DNA of 21,730 nt from Smittium mucronatum (taxonomy: Eukaryota > Kickxellomycota > Harpellomycetes > Harpellales > Legeriomycetaceae). Made by a program: the position numbers and the translations under genes. The notes beneath the pieces were generated by a model, which was given only the letters and a program-made list of their open reading frames with translations, was not told the origin of the DNA and ran no database searches. The DNA is taken from positions 1-21,730 of the forward strand of contig LSSL01004052.1 in assembly GCA_001953115.1 (NCBI GenBank). The letters are read 5' to 3'. Shown here in pieces: positions 21,187-21,730 of the stretch. Within the stretch, counting starts at the first letter, position 1. Each line of letters starts with the position of its first letter.

Positions 21187-21411
21187 TCAAATATATATCT
21201 TGTTTGCAGAAACTACAGGTAGGCCTACAGACTTACTAGATAAATTTATCTTACCGACATAATGTGTCGAAAATAGCGGTAGCTCAGTATCGATATCGCT
21301 TTTACAGAAAAATATCCTAAATCCGAAAGGGAGGAGCAGGTTTGTACCTTTTATAGCCCAAGTACATATGTCCTTAATTATCACAAGTTTTTGTTTTTTT
21401 TTTTGTATCAC
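21187..21411 (-). CDS. Hypothetical 74-codon frame, perhaps an exon or element fragment
   Basis: Starts at an ATG (MIQKKKQKLVIIKDICTW...). The second part, DTELPLFSTHYVGKINLSSK then SVGLPVVSANKIYI, has balanced residues and somewhat higher G+C than the spacer. The Lys-rich start comes from a poly-T run on the other strand and may not be genuine. It lies upstream of the LINE on the same strand and may belong to it. On the plus strand the same region holds TTGTTTGCAG (acceptor-like) and the 10-bp palindrome GTAGGCCTAC. No family is recognised. Confidence 0.2.
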   Translation of the reverse strand: MIQKKKQKLVIIKDICTWAIKGTNLLLPFGFRIFFCKSDIDTELPLFSTHYVGKINLSSKSVGLPVVSANKIYI

Positions 21412-21458
21412 GGAATTTTATTGTAAGATAACGTCATTAAAAACTATACTAAAAAAAT

Positions 21459-21686
21459 ATGAAAAAAAGAAAAAGTCGTATAGAAAAAACTATTATCCTA
21501 ACTACAATAAGCTCCTCTGCCGGACTACCGGCTGCGTACCTACGGGAAAATGGTTCAATCTACCAACCGAAATACCCCCCCTCCCTGGCATTGCTTCAAG
21601 TAGGCTGGATGGCTGAGGTTACGTGCAGTCAAGAATTAAGCTCTTTGTCAACGAACAATAGTTCATTGAAGCTATTGAGCTCTTAG
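21459..21686 (+). CDS. Unrecognised short frame in GC-richer island 2
   Basis: 75 codons from an ATG at 21459. The first 17 or so codons lie in ordinary AT-rich sequence and are Lys-rich. From about 21510 the composition changes and the frame reads SSSAGLPAAYLRENGSIYQP, later LALLQVGWMAEVTCSQEL, ending KLLSS. A CTAAC branch-like word and AATAAG just before 21511 could mark an exon start instead. A second plus frame through the same bases (to 21616) also looks open and coding-like, so the frame is uncertain. I do not recognise a family. The shift in base use suggests a different origin from the flanks. Confidence 0.3.
   Translation: MKKRKSRIEKTIILTTISSSAGLPAAYLRENGSIYQPKYPPSLALLQVGWMAEVTCSQELSSLSTNNSSLKLLSS
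21519..21532 (+). repeat. Small GC stem-loop
   Basis: GCCGG and CCGGC around ACTA, inside island 2. It overlaps the putative frame, so it may be incidental. Confidence 0.5.
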
Positions 21687-21689
21687 TCA

Positions 21690-21725
21690 GAGCCTAATTC
21701 TAACATTATTAATAAAATTAGGCTC
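21690..21725 (+). repeat. Stem-loop just after the island-2 stop codon
   Basis: Perfect 10-bp arms GAGCCTAATT and AATTAGGCTC around a 16-nt loop, starting three bases after the TAG at 21684-21686. It mirrors the arrangement at 4197-4241. The window ends five bases later, so its wider context is not visible. Confidence 0.7.
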
Positions 21726-21730
21726 CTACC

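Noticed and set aside
21600..21690. tRNA-like words (GGATGGCTGAG, GGTTCAATC nearby)
   Set aside because: No acceptor, D, anticodon and T stems can be paired in the right spacing.

Overview
The window looks like nuclear DNA of a very A+T-rich eukaryote. It has one recognisable host gene, an eukaryote-only membrane-trafficking gene cut by short GT-AG introns, together with decayed non-LTR (LINE-type) retrotransposon sequence and long gene-free AT-rich spacers. The sequence shows no bacterial operon structure, tRNA, rRNA or CRISPR array. I cannot place the lineage more closely. Short introns, strong AT bias and a divergent protein would fit a protist or an early-branching or parasitic fungus-like organism, but that is inference.

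Layout. (1) 132-3411, minus strand: a RINT1/TIP20-family vesicle-tethering gene with six exons and five introns of about 47-78 nt. The reading is continuous except for one apparent one-base frameshift near 1765-1777. (2) About 3650-4030, minus: a LINE scrap just upstream of that gene, with a zinc-knuckle-like gag end overlapping an endonuclease start in another frame. (3) 4197-4703: an island of clearly higher G+C holding an unrecognised minus-strand frame broken by one TGA. An imperfect stem-loop of about 15 bp starts directly after its final stop. (4) 4704-17400: about 12.7 kb of AT-rich DNA with no convincing gene. It contains two coding-like open stretches (5075-5290 and 5596-5823, minus), short repeats, a 16-bp palindrome at 12051, an A7T microsatellite at 13121 and an odd T/G-rich, C-poor tract at 13560-14240. 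(5) About 17400-20900, minus: a heavily mutated LINE. Endonuclease and reverse-transcriptase motifs can be followed in order across several frames, but the catalytic residues are replaced. (6) About 21459-21730: a second higher-G+C island with a short plus-strand frame, again followed almost at once by a stem-loop (10-bp perfect arms).

The only gene with an assignable cellular role is the RINT1/TIP20 homologue, a subunit of the ER-side tether (Dsl1/NRZ complex) for Golgi-to-ER vesicles. The LINE remnants are dead elements. The most puzzling parts are the two compositionally foreign islands that share the plan 'short ORF, then hairpin right after the stop', and the strand-asymmetric T/G tract.
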